Positions 6,285 through 16,292 of a DNA stretch of 64,000 nt are shown piece by piece. The DNA is from an uncultured Bacilli bacterium. GTDB lineage: Bacteria > Bacillota_I > Bacilli_A > ML615J-28 > CAG-698. Numbering within the stretch: the first letter of the stretch is position 1; the number at the start of each line of letters is the position of its first letter. Location: NCBI GenBank assembly GCA_934096585.1, contig CAKOMG010000006.1, forward strand, positions 89,834 to 153,833, read 5' to 3'. The notes beneath the pieces were generated by a model. It ran no database searches. It saw only the letters and a list, made by a program, of their open reading frames with translations, and was not told where the DNA came from. The position numbers and the translations under genes were made by a program.

Positions 6285-9118
6285 ATTAAATTACTTTCAT
6301 TATTTATTTTTATTATTTTGATTGAATTGTCAGTAATATTGTCAAATGTGTCATCATGGCTTATTACAAATAATTGACTTAACTCTTTTGAAATATCTTT
6401 TACCACTTCACCAACTTTAACTCTTCTATCATAATCAAGGTTAATAGTAGGTTCATCAAGAAAATAAAAATCTAATTTAGTTATTTGCTTTAACATTGCT
6501 AAGCGAATAGCAATAGCTACACTCATTTGCTCTCCGCCTGACAATTGCTTAATTGACTTAACTTTATTAGCGTCGCTCATATCAATTAGTTCAACCTCAT
6601 AATCATCTAACATTTCAACTCTAACATTCTCACTTGATATCATTTGGTATAAAGCTGTAGCATAAATAGATATATAATTTCTTATTTGGATACTTAATTC
6701 TTTGGGAATATTAATAAAAATATCACGATATATTTTTAATTTTTCACTTACTCTTTGATATATATTTATCTCTTTTTCTTTGTTTTTTAATTCTTCATGT
6801 TTTAATTGTAATATATCTATTTCTTTTTGTAACGTATTATATATATCCTGTTTTATGTTTAAAAATGATGTTGTTGAAACTATTTCATTATTAATCTTTT
6901 CTACTTCTTTAAGAATTGTAATATATATATCTTCATTATATTTTTGCTTTTCTTCTTCAATTTGAATAGTTATATTTTTTTGCTTTTCATTTATTATATC
7001 TATTTGTTTTGATAAATCTTTTTGTTTAGCCATATAATCATCTAAATCTTTACACTTATCTTTATTTAAAATATATGAATTATATGTTGGTTCAAACTTC
7101 TTAATTAATTGCTTTTTTTCATCAATTTCAATTTCTATCGATTCATTTGGCTTTAATTTGAGTTTTAATTGTTTATTAAGCGTTTCAAACCTTTCGTTAT
7201 TTTTTAATAATTCTTCTAATTTAGTATTATTTTTTTCGATTTCCAATTCAATATTAGTAATAGTTTTTCTAATTTCTATTAAAGTATTCTTATTGATAGA
7301 TATATGGGATAAAGCACTTATTTTATCACTTTGCAATTGATTTATTTTATTGTTTAAATTATCAAGCGTTTCGTTTTTATATTCTTTAATTATTACATCA
7401 ACTTGCGAAATTAAATTTGAAACGATATCTAAATAATTCTCATTATTTATTTCAACATTATATCTTTTTTTAATTTCTTCAATTATTTCATTAAATCTAT
7501 TTTCATCATTTTGCGCTTGCATTAGTGTTAATTCAAATGTTGACCTATCCGAACTTAGCTCCTCTTCTTTATTAACTAATGGTGTCATTTCGTGAATATC
7601 ATTTAGTAGTTGGGAAATTTGATGCTTTTTTATTACGATTTCTTTTTCTAATTGTTCATTCAATGTTGTGTTTTCTATATTTAAACATTTCGCATGAAGT
7701 ATTGGACATAATCCATCTTTCATATACGACTTATTAGCTTCTAAATTTTCAATTTCATTATTAAGTTTTTCAATACTTATTTGTTTATTATTAATTAATT
7801 GTTTATATCTATTAATAGTTTCTTGTTTTTCATGAATAATAGCAAGTTTTTCTTGTAATACATTAGTATCTTCCTTATGAAATCCTAATAATGTATCTTT
7901 AACTCCATTTAAGTATTCCAGGTTTGAATGATTACGATGCGATGTTTGAATTTCGTTTTCGCTTTCTATTATTTGTTTAGATTTTAAATCTTTTAATGTG
8001 ATGTCAATGTTTTTTGCTTTTTCTTCACAATCTACTATAGATTTAGTTAAGTCAATTTCTGTTTGTTTGTTTTTTCCTAAATCAATTTTTTTATTATGAA
8101 TAATATCCTTAATATTTTCAATTTTTACATCATTTAGTTCTATTTGATTTTGATTATAATTATGTTCTTCTTTTAACTTATTATGTTCATGGAGTTTTCT
8201 TTCCAATTCGTTTAATTGATTTGTGGAAGAGATATACATATTATATCCATATTCATCATTAATTAATTGTTTTTTAGCCACTTGCATTTGAAAAATTTGT
8301 TTATCTATAGTGTCTAATTGAACCTTTAATACTTGCGCTTGACTATTTATATCTACTAAATCATTATTTAAGTTGTTTATAACTCTTTTTTGATTTTCAT
8401 AAAACTCTTTTTTGATTTCTTTTTCAACTTTTTCGTGATTTAATTCATTTAAAACTTTTGTTCTATCATTAATCTCCTTAATTAAAGATTCTTGTTCTTC
8501 TTTTTTTGTTTCAAAATTAACTAATTCACCTAATAATCTTTCTTTGGATTTTTCTAAATTAAATAAATGTTCTTTTTCTACTATATCATTTAATTTTTTC
8601 ATGTTATCCGCAAGTATTTTATATATATCTAAATCAAATAATTTATCAAAGTTTTCTTTACGATTTTTTGATGTTTCTAAAAAGGCATTTACAAAGGTCC
8701 CTTGTGGTACCGCAATTATTTCTTCAAATAGTTTAGGTAGCGACTTTTCCTTAGGAATATTTAAAGTTCCTCTTACGAACTCATAAACATCAGATACATT
8801 TTCATATAAAACCTGATTTGTTTCCATATCAATTATTTTAACAGTATTACTTTTTGATTTTATTGTCCTTTTTATACAATATATTTTTCCATCTATTGCT
8901 TCAAATGTAATAGTTATTAATCCTTTTATTTCGTTATATCTCAATAACTCATTCATAGTTTTTGGTGAATAATTAAATAAACCAAACCCAATGCTTTCGA
9001 TAATTGTTGATTTGCCACTACCATTTAAACCTAGTATACAATTGATACCATTTTTAAAATTAATTATTTCATGCTTATAACTTTTTATATTTTCTAATTC
9101 TAAAGATATTATTTTCAT
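6275..9118 (-). CDS. sbcC: Nuclease SbcCD subunit C (Rad50-like ATPase)
   Basis: 947 residues. N-terminal Walker A GLNGSGKST at about 34-42, about 650 residues of antiparallel coiled coil, then the signature QLSGGEQMSVAIA and Walker B FYFLDEPTINLD near the C-terminus. With SbcD it forms a nuclease that opens DNA hairpins, cuts long palindromes and frees protein-blocked DNA ends. The apex of the coiled coil contains CPILHAKC, a CX6C arrangement instead of the usual CXXC zinc hook, so zinc-mediated dimerisation may be altered. It begins one base after the sbcD stop; a terminator hairpin overlaps its own stop codon. Confidence 0.95.
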   Translation of the reverse strand: MKIISLELENIKSYKHEIINFKNGINCILGLNGSGKSTIIESIGFGLFNYSPKTMNELLRYNEIKGLITITFEAIDGKIYCIKRTIKSKSNTVKIIDMETNQVLYENVSDVYEFVRGTLNIPKEKSLPKLFEEIIAVPQGTFVNAFLETSKNRKENFDKLFDLDIYKILADNMKKLNDIVEKEHLFNLEKSKERLLGELVNFETKKEEQESLIKEINDRTKVLNELNHEKVEKEIKKEFYENQKRVINNLNNDLVDINSQAQVLKVQLDTIDKQIFQMQVAKKQLINDEYGYNMYISSTNQLNELERKLHEHNKLKEEHNYNQNQIELNDVKIENIKDIIHNKKIDLGKNKQTEIDLTKSIVDCEEKAKNIDITLKDLKSKQIIESENEIQTSHRNHSNLEYLNGVKDTLLGFHKEDTNVLQEKLAIIHEKQETINRYKQLINNKQISIEKLNNEIENLEANKSYMKDGLCPILHAKCLNIENTTLNEQLEKEIVIKKHQISQLLNDIHEMTPLVNKEEELSSDRSTFELTLMQAQNDENRFNEIIEEIKKRYNVEINNENYLDIVSNLISQVDVIIKEYKNETLDNLNNKINQLQSDKISALSHISINKNTLIEIRKTITNIELEIEKNNTKLEELLKNNERFETLNKQLKLKLKPNESIEIEIDEKKQLIKKFEPTYNSYILNKDKCKDLDDYMAKQKDLSKQIDIINEKQKNITIQIEEEKQKYNEDIYITILKEVEKINNEIVSTTSFLNIKQDIYNTLQKEIDILQLKHEELKNKEKEINIYQRVSEKLKIYRDIFINIPKELSIQIRNYISIYATALYQMISSENVRVEMLDDYEVELIDMSDANKVKSIKQLSGGEQMSVAIAIRLAMLKQITKLDFYFLDEPTINLDYDRRVKVGEVVKDISKELSQLFVISHDDTFDNITDNSIKIIKINNESNLIES

Positions 9119-9119
9119 T

Positions 9120-10313
9120 TCATTCCTCTTCTTTAATCATTGAATTAATTATTGTTTTGTTATCTATATTCCCTAAAATCTGTTCTTTGATGCTTTTAAT
9201 ATCTATTGTAATACTTTTAGAATTTAATGACGGATAATTTTCTTGTATATATCTATCTATAGTTTGTTCTTCGATAATTGATATGTCAATGTTATTATTT
9301 ATCTCTTGCTTTTTTGTTATCAAATTTATATAATTGTTTATTTCTACATATAAAACTTCATATTTATCTTTAATATAGTTTTTTAGATCTTCTAAATTTA
9401 ACAAATAAGGATTATAATTTACCTTTCCATATAATATTAATTCAAGCATTGACTCTTTCTCTAGATTATAATCATATGTTTTTAAATAGTCTATAGTTTC
9501 TTCAAATGATAAATCATTAATTTCAATATTAATATGTGTAGATTTACGTAAAAATGATTTATAAAATGTTACTTTTTTTTCGCAACTTTCTGAATTGTAT
9601 TCTACTAAATTGAATCCTTTCTTATCACTATATCTTCCATCTTTTAACCTGATATTTTCTAATGAACCCGGATTATAAATAAAGTCATTATATTCATATC
9701 TAGTATGAATATGTCCTAGTGCAATATAATCAACCTCTTTATTCAACGGTATTAAACTATTGACATTTATATCGCCTATTTCTTCCCCACATAATCTATT
9801 AACTGCGGCATGCAACATTAAAACCGTGAATTTTTTGCTTTTTTTGATTTGACTTTTTATATTACTTAAATACATTTGAGTTGTAGAACCAAGATATCCA
9901 ATTCCTATTATTCTGATATTATCATCTTCATAAATTGAATTACTATCTAAAACTAATTTGTTTTCAATTATTTTATGCTTTAATAAAATTAAATAATTTT
10001 TTGCTTTTAAAAATTCAAGCCATGAGTCTTCATCTACATAAAATGCTTTATCATGATTACCTTCTATTGCAATTATTTTTATATTATTATTTATTGCTTC
10101 GTCAAATAGCTCTATTACTTTTAATAATGTTTTAGAATTAATAACTTTTAAATGAAACAAATCTCCAGAAATTAATATATATTTACAATTTTCTTCAATT
10201 GCTTTATTAATTAGATATCTAAAAGAATCAAAAAAATCATTATATCTAATATCTAAATGAGCTGGAGTACATCCAAGATGTAAATCTGAACAATGTATAA
10301 ATTTTATATTCAT
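9120..10313 (-). CDS. sbcD: Nuclease SbcCD subunit D (Mre11-like)
   Basis: 397 residues from the chosen start MNIKFIHCSDLHLG. A longer frame opens 51 bases upstream but has no ribosome binding site, whereas GAGG lies eight bases before this ATG and the catalytic domain starts here, as in all family members. Metallophosphoesterase motifs visible: SDLHLG (D10, H12), SGDLFH, EGNHD and the GHIHTRYEY stretch, so the dimetal site looks complete. The C-terminal part (capping and SbcC-binding region) is poorly conserved. It forms an operon with sbcC, one base apart. The divergent upstream spacer is shared with cwlJ. Confidence 0.93.
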   Translation of the reverse strand: MNIKFIHCSDLHLGCTPAHLDIRYNDFFDSFRYLINKAIEENCKYILISGDLFHLKVINSKTLLKVIELFDEAINNNIKIIAIEGNHDKAFYVDEDSWLEFLKAKNYLILLKHKIIENKLVLDSNSIYEDDNIRIIGIGYLGSTTQMYLSNIKSQIKKSKKFTVLMLHAAVNRLCGEEIGDINVNSLIPLNKEVDYIALGHIHTRYEYNDFIYNPGSLENIRLKDGRYSDKKGFNLVEYNSESCEKKVTFYKSFLRKSTHINIEINDLSFEETIDYLKTYDYNLEKESMLELILYGKVNYNPYLLNLEDLKNYIKDKYEVLYVEINNYINLITKKQEINNNIDISIIEEQTIDRYIQENYPSLNSKSITIDIKSIKEQILGNIDNKTIINSMIKEEE

Positions 10314-10338
10314 AACTATAACCTCATTAATAATTATA

Positions 10339-10369
10339 ACATATAAAATTCTTTTTTTATACATATTTT
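10339..10369 (+). promoter_or_regulatory. Possible sporulation-type (sigma-E/K-like) promoter of cwlJ-gerQ
   Basis: ACATATA (10339-10345), 16-base spacer, CATATTTT (10362-10369). This resembles the ATA/CATA pattern of mother-cell sigma factors, and no sigma-A pair is obvious here. In such an AT-rich spacer the match could be chance. Confidence 0.25.
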
Positions 10370-10407
10370 TTTAATTATTATATATATATTTATCAGGGGG
10401 ATTATTT

Positions 10408-10824
10408 ATGGCTATTATAAAAGCAAATGAGCAAGATGTTAAATTATTAGCACGATTGATGCGTGCGGAGGCCGAAGGCGAAGGTCAACAAGGAATGTTG
10501 ATGGTTGGAAACGTTGGGGTGAATCGTGTTAGAGCTCGATGTTTAGATTTTAAAAACATCACGTCAGTTGAAGATATGGTTTTTCAACGTCCAGGTGGTT
10601 TTGAATCAACACTTTATAGTTACTTTTATCAAGCAGCTAGAAAAACAGACATCAAACTTGCAAGACGCGTAATTAATGGTGAAACATTTCATCCTGCAAC
10701 ATATGCGTTATGGTTTTATGCTAGTGATAATGGTTGTAAACAAAAATGGTGGGGACAATGGAATACAGGAAAATTTAAGTCTCATTGTTTTTACTCCCCT
10801 TTAGATAGTGAAAATTGTTATTAG
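10408..10824 (+). CDS. cwlJ: Cell wall hydrolase of the CwlJ/SleB family
   Basis: 138 residues spanning just the Hydrolase_2 domain, as in CwlJ (about 140 residues): no signal peptide and no peptidoglycan-binding domain, unlike SleB. The family start is visible as LLARLMRAEAEGEG with the presumed catalytic Glu, followed by GNVGVNRV, PGGFES and a C-terminal HPATYALWFY. In Bacillus, CwlJ is placed on the spore surface and degrades cortex peptidoglycan during germination; its localisation needs GerQ. The next gene is gerQ, nine bases downstream, which supports CwlJ over a vegetative hydrolase. A GGGGGA ribosome binding site lies upstream. Confidence 0.88.
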   Translation: MAIIKANEQDVKLLARLMRAEAEGEGQQGMLMVGNVGVNRVRARCLDFKNITSVEDMVFQRPGGFESTLYSYFYQAARKTDIKLARRVINGETFHPATYALWFYASDNGCKQKWWGQWNTGKFKSHCFYSPLDSENCY

Positions 10825-10832
10825 GAGGAAAT

Positions 10833-11222
10833 ATGAATTTTTATCAACAACCATTTAACGGCATTCCATATGCTCAACCTATGTTTCAACAACCAATGTA
10901 TCCACAATTTGTATATGCTGACCAATTACCAACTCAGCAAGACACTACTGACTCATCTTTAGTTAGACAACAATCTTATATTGAGAATATTTTGAGATTG
11001 AATCTTGGTAAAGTAGCAACTGTGTATATGAATTTTGAAGGAAGCCAATGGGGCTCAAAAGTATTTAAAGGAACTCTTCAAGCAGCAGGAAAAGATCATA
11101 TTATTTTAAAAGATGTAAATTCAGAAACAAGATATTTGTTATTAACGATTTATCTTTGTTATGTAACTTTTGACGAACGAATAGAATATGATTATCCATA
11201 TCATAGTAAAGACAATAAATAA
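10833..11222 (+). CDS. gerQ: Spore coat protein GerQ
   Basis: 129 residues from ATG 10833, chosen because TAGGAGG lies just before it; an in-frame ATG 18 bases earlier overlaps the cwlJ stop and lacks a site. The N-terminal 40 residues are rich in Q, P, Y and F (QQPFNGIPYAQP). The C-terminal domain carries the GerQ pattern QSYIENILRLNLGKVATVYM, then KVFKGTLQAAGKDHIILKD and YVTFDERIEYDYPY. In Bacillus GerQ is an inner coat protein crosslinked by transglutaminase and required for CwlJ to sit in the spore coat. The gene pair is a strong marker of endospore formation. Confidence 0.92.
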   Translation: MNFYQQPFNGIPYAQPMFQQPMYPQFVYADQLPTQQDTTDSSLVRQQSYIENILRLNLGKVATVYMNFEGSQWGSKVFKGTLQAAGKDHIILKDVNSETRYLLLTIYLCYVTFDERIEYDYPYHSKDNK

Positions 11223-11275
11223 TATGATTATTTAACATATTTAGATATCTGAATTATGCGTTTTTAAAAAATATA

Positions 11276-11307
11276 AAGCATTGTTTAAAAAATAATGCTT
11301 TTTTTGC
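11276..11307 (+). terminator. Terminator downstream of gerQ
   Basis: AAGCATT, loop, AATGCTT followed by TTTTTT, 54 bp after the gerQ stop. The rest of the 11223-11409 spacer is AT-rich. Confidence 0.7.
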
Positions 11308-11358
11308 ATATTTAGATATCTTAATTATATAGTTTTTACATATTTATTAAATACAACC

Positions 11359-11388
11359 TTGCTTTTTAAATATTAAAAATGATATAAT
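11359..11388 (+). promoter_or_regulatory. Sigma-A-type promoter of the HIT gene
   Basis: TTGCTT, 18-base spacer, TATAAT, 21 bases before the ATG. Confidence 0.55.
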
Positions 11389-11409
11389 AATTATGTGAGG
11401 TGATATATA

Positions 11410-11808
11410 ATGTGTATTTTTTGTAAAATTGTCAATAAAGAAATTCCTTCATATACAATTTATGAAGATAATATTTGTGTTGCTTTTCTCGACTTATCTC
11501 AAGCAAACATTGGACATACCCTGGTTGTCTCAAAAAAGCATTACAATAATATTTTAGATATAACAGAAAGTGATGCTAGTCATATATTTTCTATAGTTCC
11601 AAAAATTACTAAAAAAATTAGTGAAGTGTTAAATATCAAAGATTTTAATATATTAAATAATTGTGGAAAAGAAGCCGGTCAAACAATAGACCATTTTCAT
11701 ATACATATCATACCTAGATTACCAAACGATTCTATTAAAATGGAATTTGGTGAACACAAACTAACGGATGAAGAATTTAAAGAATTGAGTAAAAAATTGA
11801 GTTTATAA
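11410..11808 (+). CDS. HIT family nucleotide hydrolase
   Basis: 132 residues, a complete single-domain HIT protein. It has an N-terminal CIFC metal-binding pair (residues 2-5) and the catalytic histidine triad HFHIHIIPR with H95, H97 and H99. HINT/Hit-type proteins hydrolyse adenosine phosphoramidates or dinucleoside polyphosphates in the cytosol. It is monocistronic: its own promoter precedes it and a bidirectional terminator follows. No neighbour suggests a specific substrate. Confidence 0.92.
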   Translation: MCIFCKIVNKEIPSYTIYEDNICVAFLDLSQANIGHTLVVSKKHYNNILDITESDASHIFSIVPKITKKISEVLNIKDFNILNNCGKEAGQTIDHFHIHIIPRLPNDSIKMEFGEHKLTDEEFKELSKKLSL

Positions 11809-11838
11809 AAAGAGTGCATTTTTTGCACTCTTTTTTAA
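11806..11838. terminator. Bidirectional terminator between the HIT gene and the serS operon
   Basis: AAGAGTGCA, T-rich loop, TGCACTCTT, with T runs on both strands. It serves the convergent genes on either side. Confidence 0.85.
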
Positions 11839-12128
11839 TTCACGAAGTTAAATAAAATCCAAATTGTACTTCCTAATATTGAAAACATTCCTAAGCCTAT
11901 TGACCATTTATTTTGTCCTTCTTTTATTAATGCTAATACTATAGAAGTTATTCCTAAAACAATACTAATAACATTAATTACTATATTTACTCCTATAACA
12001 ACTAAAGCGGTAGCAATTATAGATAAAATTAAACTGATAAGTTTTGATTTTATTAACTTACTTCCACAATTTGGGCAATAAAATTCATTATCATTAGCAA
12101 TATAATTGCAATTATTACATTTTTTCAC
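11835..12128 (-). CDS. Zinc-ribbon membrane protein of unknown function
   Basis: 97 residues. An N-terminal zinc ribbon (CNNC at residues 4-7 and CPNC at about 18-21) is followed by three hydrophobic segments (roughly 29-52, 54-66 and 75-95). The frame starts at a GTG overlapping the serS stop as TAGTG, which indicates translational coupling to serS. Small membrane proteins with this layout are common in Bacillota; no function is established. The fold is clear, the role is not. Confidence 0.75.
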   Translation of the reverse strand: MKKCNNCNYIANDNEFYCPNCGSKLIKSKLISLILSIIATALVVIGVNIVINVISIVLGITSIVLALIKEGQNKWSIGLGMFSILGSTIWILFNFVN

Positions 12129-13405
12129 TATCTTATTTCCTTCAATCCACCCATATATGGTCTTAATACTGGTGGAATATAAATAGAACCGTCTTCTTGA
12201 AGATGATTTTCAAGTAATGCAATTAACATTCTTGGCGGAGCTACAACGGTATTATTTAAAGTATGGGCATAATAATTTCCATTTTCTCCTTTAATTCTAA
12301 TGCCTAAGCGTCTTGCTTGAGCATCACCCAAATTCGAACAACTTCCAACTTCAAAATATTTCTTTTGTCTTGGACTCCATGCTTCTACATCTATACTTTT
12401 AACTTTTAAGTCGGCTAAATCACCACTGCAACATTCTAATTTTCTTACTGGAACCTCCATGCTTGTAAATAATTCAACAGTATAATTACACATCTTATTA
12501 AACCATTCTTTTGAATCAGTAGGTTCACACACAACTATCATTTCTTGTTTCTCAAATTGATGTATCCTATATACTCCTCTTTCTTCAATTCCGTGAGCTC
12601 CTTTTTCTTTTCGGAAACAAGGCGAATAACTAGTTAATGTATATGGAAGGTTTTTCTTATCTAAGATACTATCTATGAACTTTCCAATCATTGAATGTTC
12701 GCTAGTTCCTATTAAATATAGGTCTTCCCCTTCAATTTTATACATCATTGCATCCATTTCCGCAAAACTCATAACTCCAGTAACAACATCACTTCTAATC
12801 ATATATGGCGGAATGCAATATGTAAACCCTTTGTTTATCATAAAATCACGAGCATATGCTAATACAGCAGAATGAAGTCTAGCAATATTACCCATCAAAT
12901 AGTAAAATCCATTACCAGCGACTTTTCTTGCACTATCTAAATCAATGCCATTAACACGTTCCATTATATCTAAATGATATGGTATTTCATAATTTGGAAC
13001 TTTTGGCTCTAAAAATCTTTCAATTTCAACATTTTCACTATCATCATGACCAATTGGAACAGATGGATCAATGATATTAGGGATTGTCATCATTATTTTC
13101 TTTAATTTTTTAGCTAGTTCTTCTTCCTCTTTTTCTAGTCCAACTAATTTTTCATTAATTGAGACAACTTCTTTTTTGATTTGGTTAGCTTCTTCTACTT
13201 TTTTCTCTCGCATCAATTGTCCTATTTGGCCACTTGATGCATTTCTTTTGGCTCTTAATGTATCTCCTTCTACTTTTAAATCTCTAATTTTACTATCTAA
13301 TTCAATTGCTTCATCAACTAATGGCAATTTTTCATCTTGAAATTTTTTTCTAATATTATCCTTTACTATTTCAGGATTATTTCTAACAAATTTGATATCT
13401 AACAT
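12128..13405 (-). CDS. serS: Serine--tRNA ligase
   Basis: 425 residues, normal for SerRS. The N-terminal tRNA-binding coiled-coil arm spans about residues 28-105. Class II motifs follow: FRKEKGAHGIEERGVYRIHQ (motif 2 region with the ATP-binding Arg) and a C-terminal APPRMLIALLEN (motif 3). The enzyme charges tRNA-Ser and tRNA-Sec with serine in the cytosol. Ribosome binding site AGGAGG upstream. Expression is controlled by a T-box leader directly upstream, responsive to uncharged tRNA-Ser. The zinc-ribbon gene follows, coupled by overlap. Confidence 0.97.
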   Translation of the reverse strand: MLDIKFVRNNPEIVKDNIRKKFQDEKLPLVDEAIELDSKIRDLKVEGDTLRAKRNASSGQIGQLMREKKVEEANQIKKEVVSINEKLVGLEKEEEELAKKLKKIMMTIPNIIDPSVPIGHDDSENVEIERFLEPKVPNYEIPYHLDIMERVNGIDLDSARKVAGNGFYYLMGNIARLHSAVLAYARDFMINKGFTYCIPPYMIRSDVVTGVMSFAEMDAMMYKIEGEDLYLIGTSEHSMIGKFIDSILDKKNLPYTLTSYSPCFRKEKGAHGIEERGVYRIHQFEKQEMIVVCEPTDSKEWFNKMCNYTVELFTSMEVPVRKLECCSGDLADLKVKSIDVEAWSPRQKKYFEVGSCSNLGDAQARRLGIRIKGENGNYYAHTLNNTVVAPPRMLIALLENHLQEDGSIYIPPVLRPYMGGLKEIR

Positions 13406-13430
13406 TTTTTTCCTCCTAAATATAAAATAT

Positions 13431-13645
13431 CCCTTATATTAGAATAAGTCTAATATAAGGGACGATATTACCGCGGTGCCACCCTTGTTTAAAGATAAAT
13501 TATTTTATCTTTCTCTTTAAATAGATAACGGGTCTCACCGGAAGTTTTTTTCTTCACCTCTAAGGTAGATTCAAAAGAAAGCATATTAGTTCACATCAAC
13601 CACTAATTTTCTGAAAATGTCTTTTCTTTTTACTATTCCTTATTC
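13431..13645 (-). promoter_or_regulatory. T-box riboswitch leader of serS
   Basis: On the minus strand the leader contains the T-box core GGGTGGCACCGCGG (about 13471-13485), which forms the antiterminator bulge binding the tRNA 3' end. The terminator hairpin at about 13432-13461 has a long CCCTTATATTAGA/TCTAATATAAGGG stem followed by ATATTTT. A probable specifier is UCU (13567-13569) in the context GAAUCUACC, a serine codon, immediately before a sequence able to form the lower stem I. Uncharged tRNA-Ser would favour antitermination. I see no convincing promoter between gyrA and the leader. Confidence 0.93.
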
Positions 13646-13654
13646 ATAGGTTTT

Positions 13655-16282
13655 TTATTCATTTGTATCATCTAAGAATTCATAATCTAAATCCATTTCA
13701 AATTCTTCTTTAAATTCATCATCCATTTCTTCTTCATCTTCACTTCGTGGAACAATTGCAATATTTGCAACAGTATGTCCTTCATTTAACTGAATTAATT
13801 TAACTCCTTGAGTATCTCTTCCTATAGTCAAAATTTGATCAAGATGCGTTCTAATAATCATACCTTTATCTGTTACAATCATTAGATCTTCGTCTCCTCT
13901 AACAGTCAATAAAGAAACCATATTACCATTTTTGGCGGTCAAATTTAACGCTTTTACTCCTTTTCCACCACGTACTTGAACTCTAAATGCATCAACATTT
14001 GTTCTCTTTCCGTAGCCTTTATCTGTTACAATAACTATTTCATCGCCATCTGTATTAATTATAGCCATTCCAACAACTTGATCTTGTCCCGTTACTAATA
14101 TTCCTCTTACACCAGCTGATATTCTACCCATTGGTCTTATATCACTTTCACTAAACCTAATAGCTTTACCATTAGATGCCCCTAAAATAATATCTTTTTC
14201 ACCATCTGTTAGGGCTACTTGGAATAATTCGTCACCTTCATTAAGAAGAATTGCTTTAATTCCATTTGTTCTTATATTATTAAATGCACTTACTTCCGTT
14301 TTCTTAATTATTCCTTTTCTTGTCGCAAAAATAAAGAATCCTGATTTTTCGTTCTTTTCATCAATGTTTAAAACCGCAGCTAATTTTTCTCCTTCTGATA
14401 AATTAATTAAATTAATAATTGGAAGTCCTTTTGCAGTTCTTGATGCATATGGTATTTGAAAAGCTCTAAGTTTGAATATTTTACCAAAATTACTAAAGAA
14501 TAGTAAAGTATCATGTGAAGAAGTATATATTACTCTTTCAATAAAGTCATCATCTACCATTTTGGCTCCTGTGATTCCTTTTCCTCCTCTATTTTGAGCA
14601 CGATATGTATCAACAGTCATTCTCTTTACATATCCTTTTCTTGTAATAGTAATAATAACATCTTCAACTGGTATTAAATCTTCATCTTCAATATCTAATT
14701 CTTCACTCAAAGCAATCTCTGTTCTTCTTGGATCACCATATTTTTCTTTAATTTCTTTAAAGTCTTTTACAATTATTTCTAATTTCTTTTCATGACTCTT
14801 TAAAATTGATTGGAATTCTTGAATATTTTTCTTTAATTCAGCATATTCTTCTTTTAATTTATCAACTTCAAGACCTGTAATACGTTGCAATTGCATAACT
14901 AATATTGCTTTAGCTTGTAATTCAGTTAATCTAAATCTTGCCATTAGTGAAGCTAATGCAATTTCTGGATCCTTTGACTTTTTAATTACTTCTATTACTT
15001 CATCAATAGATGCTTGGGCTATTAATAGACCTTCTACTATATGAGCTCTAGCTTCGGCTTTATCTAAGTCAAATTGAACTCTTCTTGTCAATACTTCAAC
15101 TTGATGCTCCAAATAACATTCTAATATTTCTTTTAAGTTTAAAGTTTTAGGTTGACCTTTATCAAGGGCTAAGTTGTTCACACCAAATGTTGTTTGTAAT
15201 TGTGTATGTTTGTATAAGTTATTTAAAATCACATGAGGATTAACATCTCTTCTTAACTCAACAACTATTTTCATACCCTTCATAGATGAATGATCTTCCA
15301 TTCCTGTAATACCATCGATTAATTTATCTTTTACAGTTTCTGCAATTCGTTCGATTAATCTCGATTTATTTACTTGGTAAGGAATTTCAGTAATAATAAT
15401 TGATGGTTTACCTTTATCAACTTCTTTTATTTGACATTTAGCTCTAATTGTAATTGCACCTTGACCAGTCATATATGCTCTACGCACCTGACTTAATCCC
15501 ATAATGCATCCTCCAGTTGGAAAGTCTGGGCCCTTAATATAGTTCATTAAGCCTTCTATCGATATATCTGGGTTTTCTACTAAAGCAATTAATCCATCTA
15601 TTACTTCACTCAAATTATGAGGAGGCATATTTGTGGCCATACCTACTGCAATACCCATTGCCCCATTCACTAATATATTAGGAAATTTTGAAGGTAATAC
15701 TTCAGGTTCTTTTTCTGAGCCATCATAGTTATCAATGAAATTAACAGTGTTTTTATTTAAGTCTCTTAATAATTCCATAGCAATTTTGCTCATTCTGGCT
15801 TCGGTATAACGCATTGCAGCTGCACCATCACCATCAATTGATCCAAAATTTCCATGTCCATCAACAAGTGGGTATCTATAACTAAAATCTTGAGCCATTC
15901 TTACCATAGAATCATAAATTGCAGTATCACCATGTGGATGGTATTTACCCATAACCTCTCCTACAATACGTGCACTCTTTTTATGCGGCTTATCTGGATA
16001 AACACCCAATTCATTCATTCCAAATAGAATTCTCCTATGAACAGGTTTCATACCATCTCTTACATCTGGTAGAGCACGTTGAACAATAACGCTCATCGCA
16101 TAACTTAAAAACGATGTGCGCATTTCTCTATTTAAATCTACCTCTTTAACATATCCATAATGATGTCCTTCTTGATTTTGTTCATCATTATTTGCATTCT
16201 CTTCTATTTGTGAATCTGGATTATTAGTGTTGGTTAATTCTTCTTTATTTATTTCTTCATTTTTGTTTTCATCATCATTCAT
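13655..16282 (-). CDS. gyrA: DNA gyrase subunit A
   Basis: 875 residues. The catalytic tyrosine is Y159 in [11 protein letters not shown]; the quinolone-determining region reads [10 protein letters not shown], with Thr120 where E. coli has Ser83. The GyrA box is present in the C-terminal beta-pinwheel ([10 protein letters not shown], with further RGGKG blades). With GyrB it introduces negative supercoils using ATP. The first 45 or so residues, [15 protein letters not shown] onward, are an acidic, Asn-rich extension not found in typical GyrA (E. coli Tyr is at 122). The C-terminus is also strongly acidic ([17 protein letters not shown]). It follows gyrB after 10 bp. Confidence 0.97.
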   Translation of the reverse strand: MNDDENKNEEINKEELTNTNNPDSQIEENANNDEQNQEGHHYGYVKEVDLNREMRTSFLSYAMSVIVQRALPDVRDGMKPVHRRILFGMNELGVYPDKPHKKSARIVGEVMGKYHPHGDTAIYDSMVRMAQDFSYRYPLVDGHGNFGSIDGDGAAAMRYTEARMSKIAMELLRDLNKNTVNFIDNYDGSEKEPEVLPSKFPNILVNGAMGIAVGMATNMPPHNLSEVIDGLIALVENPDISIEGLMNYIKGPDFPTGGCIMGLSQVRRAYMTGQGAITIRAKCQIKEVDKGKPSIIITEIPYQVNKSRLIERIAETVKDKLIDGITGMEDHSSMKGMKIVVELRRDVNPHVILNNLYKHTQLQTTFGVNNLALDKGQPKTLNLKEILECYLEHQVEVLTRRVQFDLDKAEARAHIVEGLLIAQASIDEVIEVIKKSKDPEIALASLMARFRLTELQAKAILVMQLQRITGLEVDKLKEEYAELKKNIQEFQSILKSHEKKLEIIVKDFKEIKEKYGDPRRTEIALSEELDIEDEDLIPVEDVIITITRKGYVKRMTVDTYRAQNRGGKGITGAKMVDDDFIERVIYTSSHDTLLFFSNFGKIFKLRAFQIPYASRTAKGLPIINLINLSEGEKLAAVLNIDEKNEKSGFFIFATRKGIIKKTEVSAFNNIRTNGIKAILLNEGDELFQVALTDGEKDIILGASNGKAIRFSESDIRPMGRISAGVRGILVTGQDQVVGMAIINTDGDEIVIVTDKGYGKRTNVDAFRVQVRGGKGVKALNLTAKNGNMVSLLTVRGDEDLMIVTDKGMIIRTHLDQILTIGRDTQGVKLIQLNEGHTVANIAIVPRSEDEEEMDDEFKEEFEMDLDYEFLDDTNE

Positions 16283-16292
16283 AAACTACCTC

